NCBI RefSeq assembly: GCF_000426585.1
Contig: NZ_AUFQ01000003.1
Coordinates: 62,001-126,000 of the forward strand
DNA from: Segatella baroniae DSM 16972 = JCM 13447
Lineage (GTDB): Bacteria; Bacteroidota; Bacteroidia; Bacteroidales; Bacteroidaceae
Reading direction: 5' to 3'
DNA length: 64,000 bases
Shown: positions 63,993 to 64,000 of the stretch, in pieces
Position numbering within the stretch: position 1 is the stretch's first letter
Layout: every line of letters starts with the position of its first letter
The notes under the pieces: model-generated
The model's input: the letters and a program-made list of their open reading frames with translations, nothing else
Database searches by the model: none
Told to the model about the DNA's origin: nothing
Position numbers and translations under genes: made by a program

Positions 63993-64000
63993 ATGAATAA
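63993..64000 (+). CDS. Possible start of next gene, truncated by window edge
   Basis: ATGAATAA begins here, about 18 nt after a promoter-like box. Only two full codons are visible, so nothing can be said about the product. Confidence 0.25.

Noticed and set aside
1..64000. tRNA or rRNA genes
   Set aside because: I looked for T-loop (GGTTCGA) and acceptor patterns in the gaps and saw none; a covariance-model scan would settle it.

Overview
The window is a chromosomal segment from a member of the Bacteroidota, most probably Bacteroidales and Prevotella-like. Four observations support this. Promoters follow the TTTG-N19/20-TAnnTTTG pattern of the Bacteroidetes primary sigma factor. Shine-Dalgarno sequences are mostly absent. 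LpxC and FabZ are fused. The primary sigma factor is short (287 aa), ProS is the short archaeal/eukaryote-like type, and dipeptidyl peptidase IV, GldB, CHU_C and T9SS-tail-like proteins are present. The content is mainly housekeeping; no phage, CRISPR array, rRNA or tRNA gene was recognised.

Layout. 1-7.4 kb: LysM protein (partial), CHU_C-domain protein overlapping uvrA, htrA, rpoD and a small secreted protein. 7.4-7.8 kb: a repeat-bearing gap. 7.8-15 kb: dipeptidyl peptidase IV, YhcC-like radical SAM protein, GldB, L-asparaginase, AraC regulator, dapA. 15-20 kb (minus): a tight run of a T9SS-tail-like small protein, lipoprotein L,D-transpeptidase, ECF sigma, putative anti-sigma, Spy-like periplasmic protein, truA and an EamA transporter. 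It reads as an envelope-stress unit joined to housekeeping genes. 20-22.5 kb: a short DnaJ-like protein, then a 1.7-kb non-coding island with a 22-bp tandem array, three copies of a hairpin-rich repeat and a frameshifted transposase remnant. 22.5-36.6 kb: yebC, pheT, a TPR protein, an acidic protein, clpC, mtaB, a glycosyltransferase, uvrD/pcrA, mtgA and an OmpA-like lipoprotein. 36.9-41.8 kb: proS, tilS, an rlmI-like methyltransferase and a DEDDy exonuclease. 41.9-47.6 kb: ftsK, a LolA-like protein, a 5'-nucleotidase and nudC. 47.6-52.7 kb: TRIC-type channel, 2-hydroxyacid dehydrogenase, rarA, an acidic unknown protein and a DUF5715-like lipoprotein. 52.8-59.6 kb: a long plus-strand operon phoH-purC-menG-aroE-purM-prfA-small ORF-pyrF. 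59.7-64 kb: the lipid A run lpxD-lpxC/fabZ-lpxA followed by miaA.

The most unusual material is non-coding. A 22-bp periodic repeat recurs in four intergenic regions (about 7.6, 20.9, 26.0 and 51.7 kb). A hairpin mosaic at 21.1-22.2 kb has one full copy and two partial inverted copies. Unusual TTG initiation is inferred for four genes, two of them adjacent in the L,D-transpeptidase/sigma operon. No wholly new protein system could be demonstrated; the repeat families and the transpeptidase-sigma coupling are the best leads.
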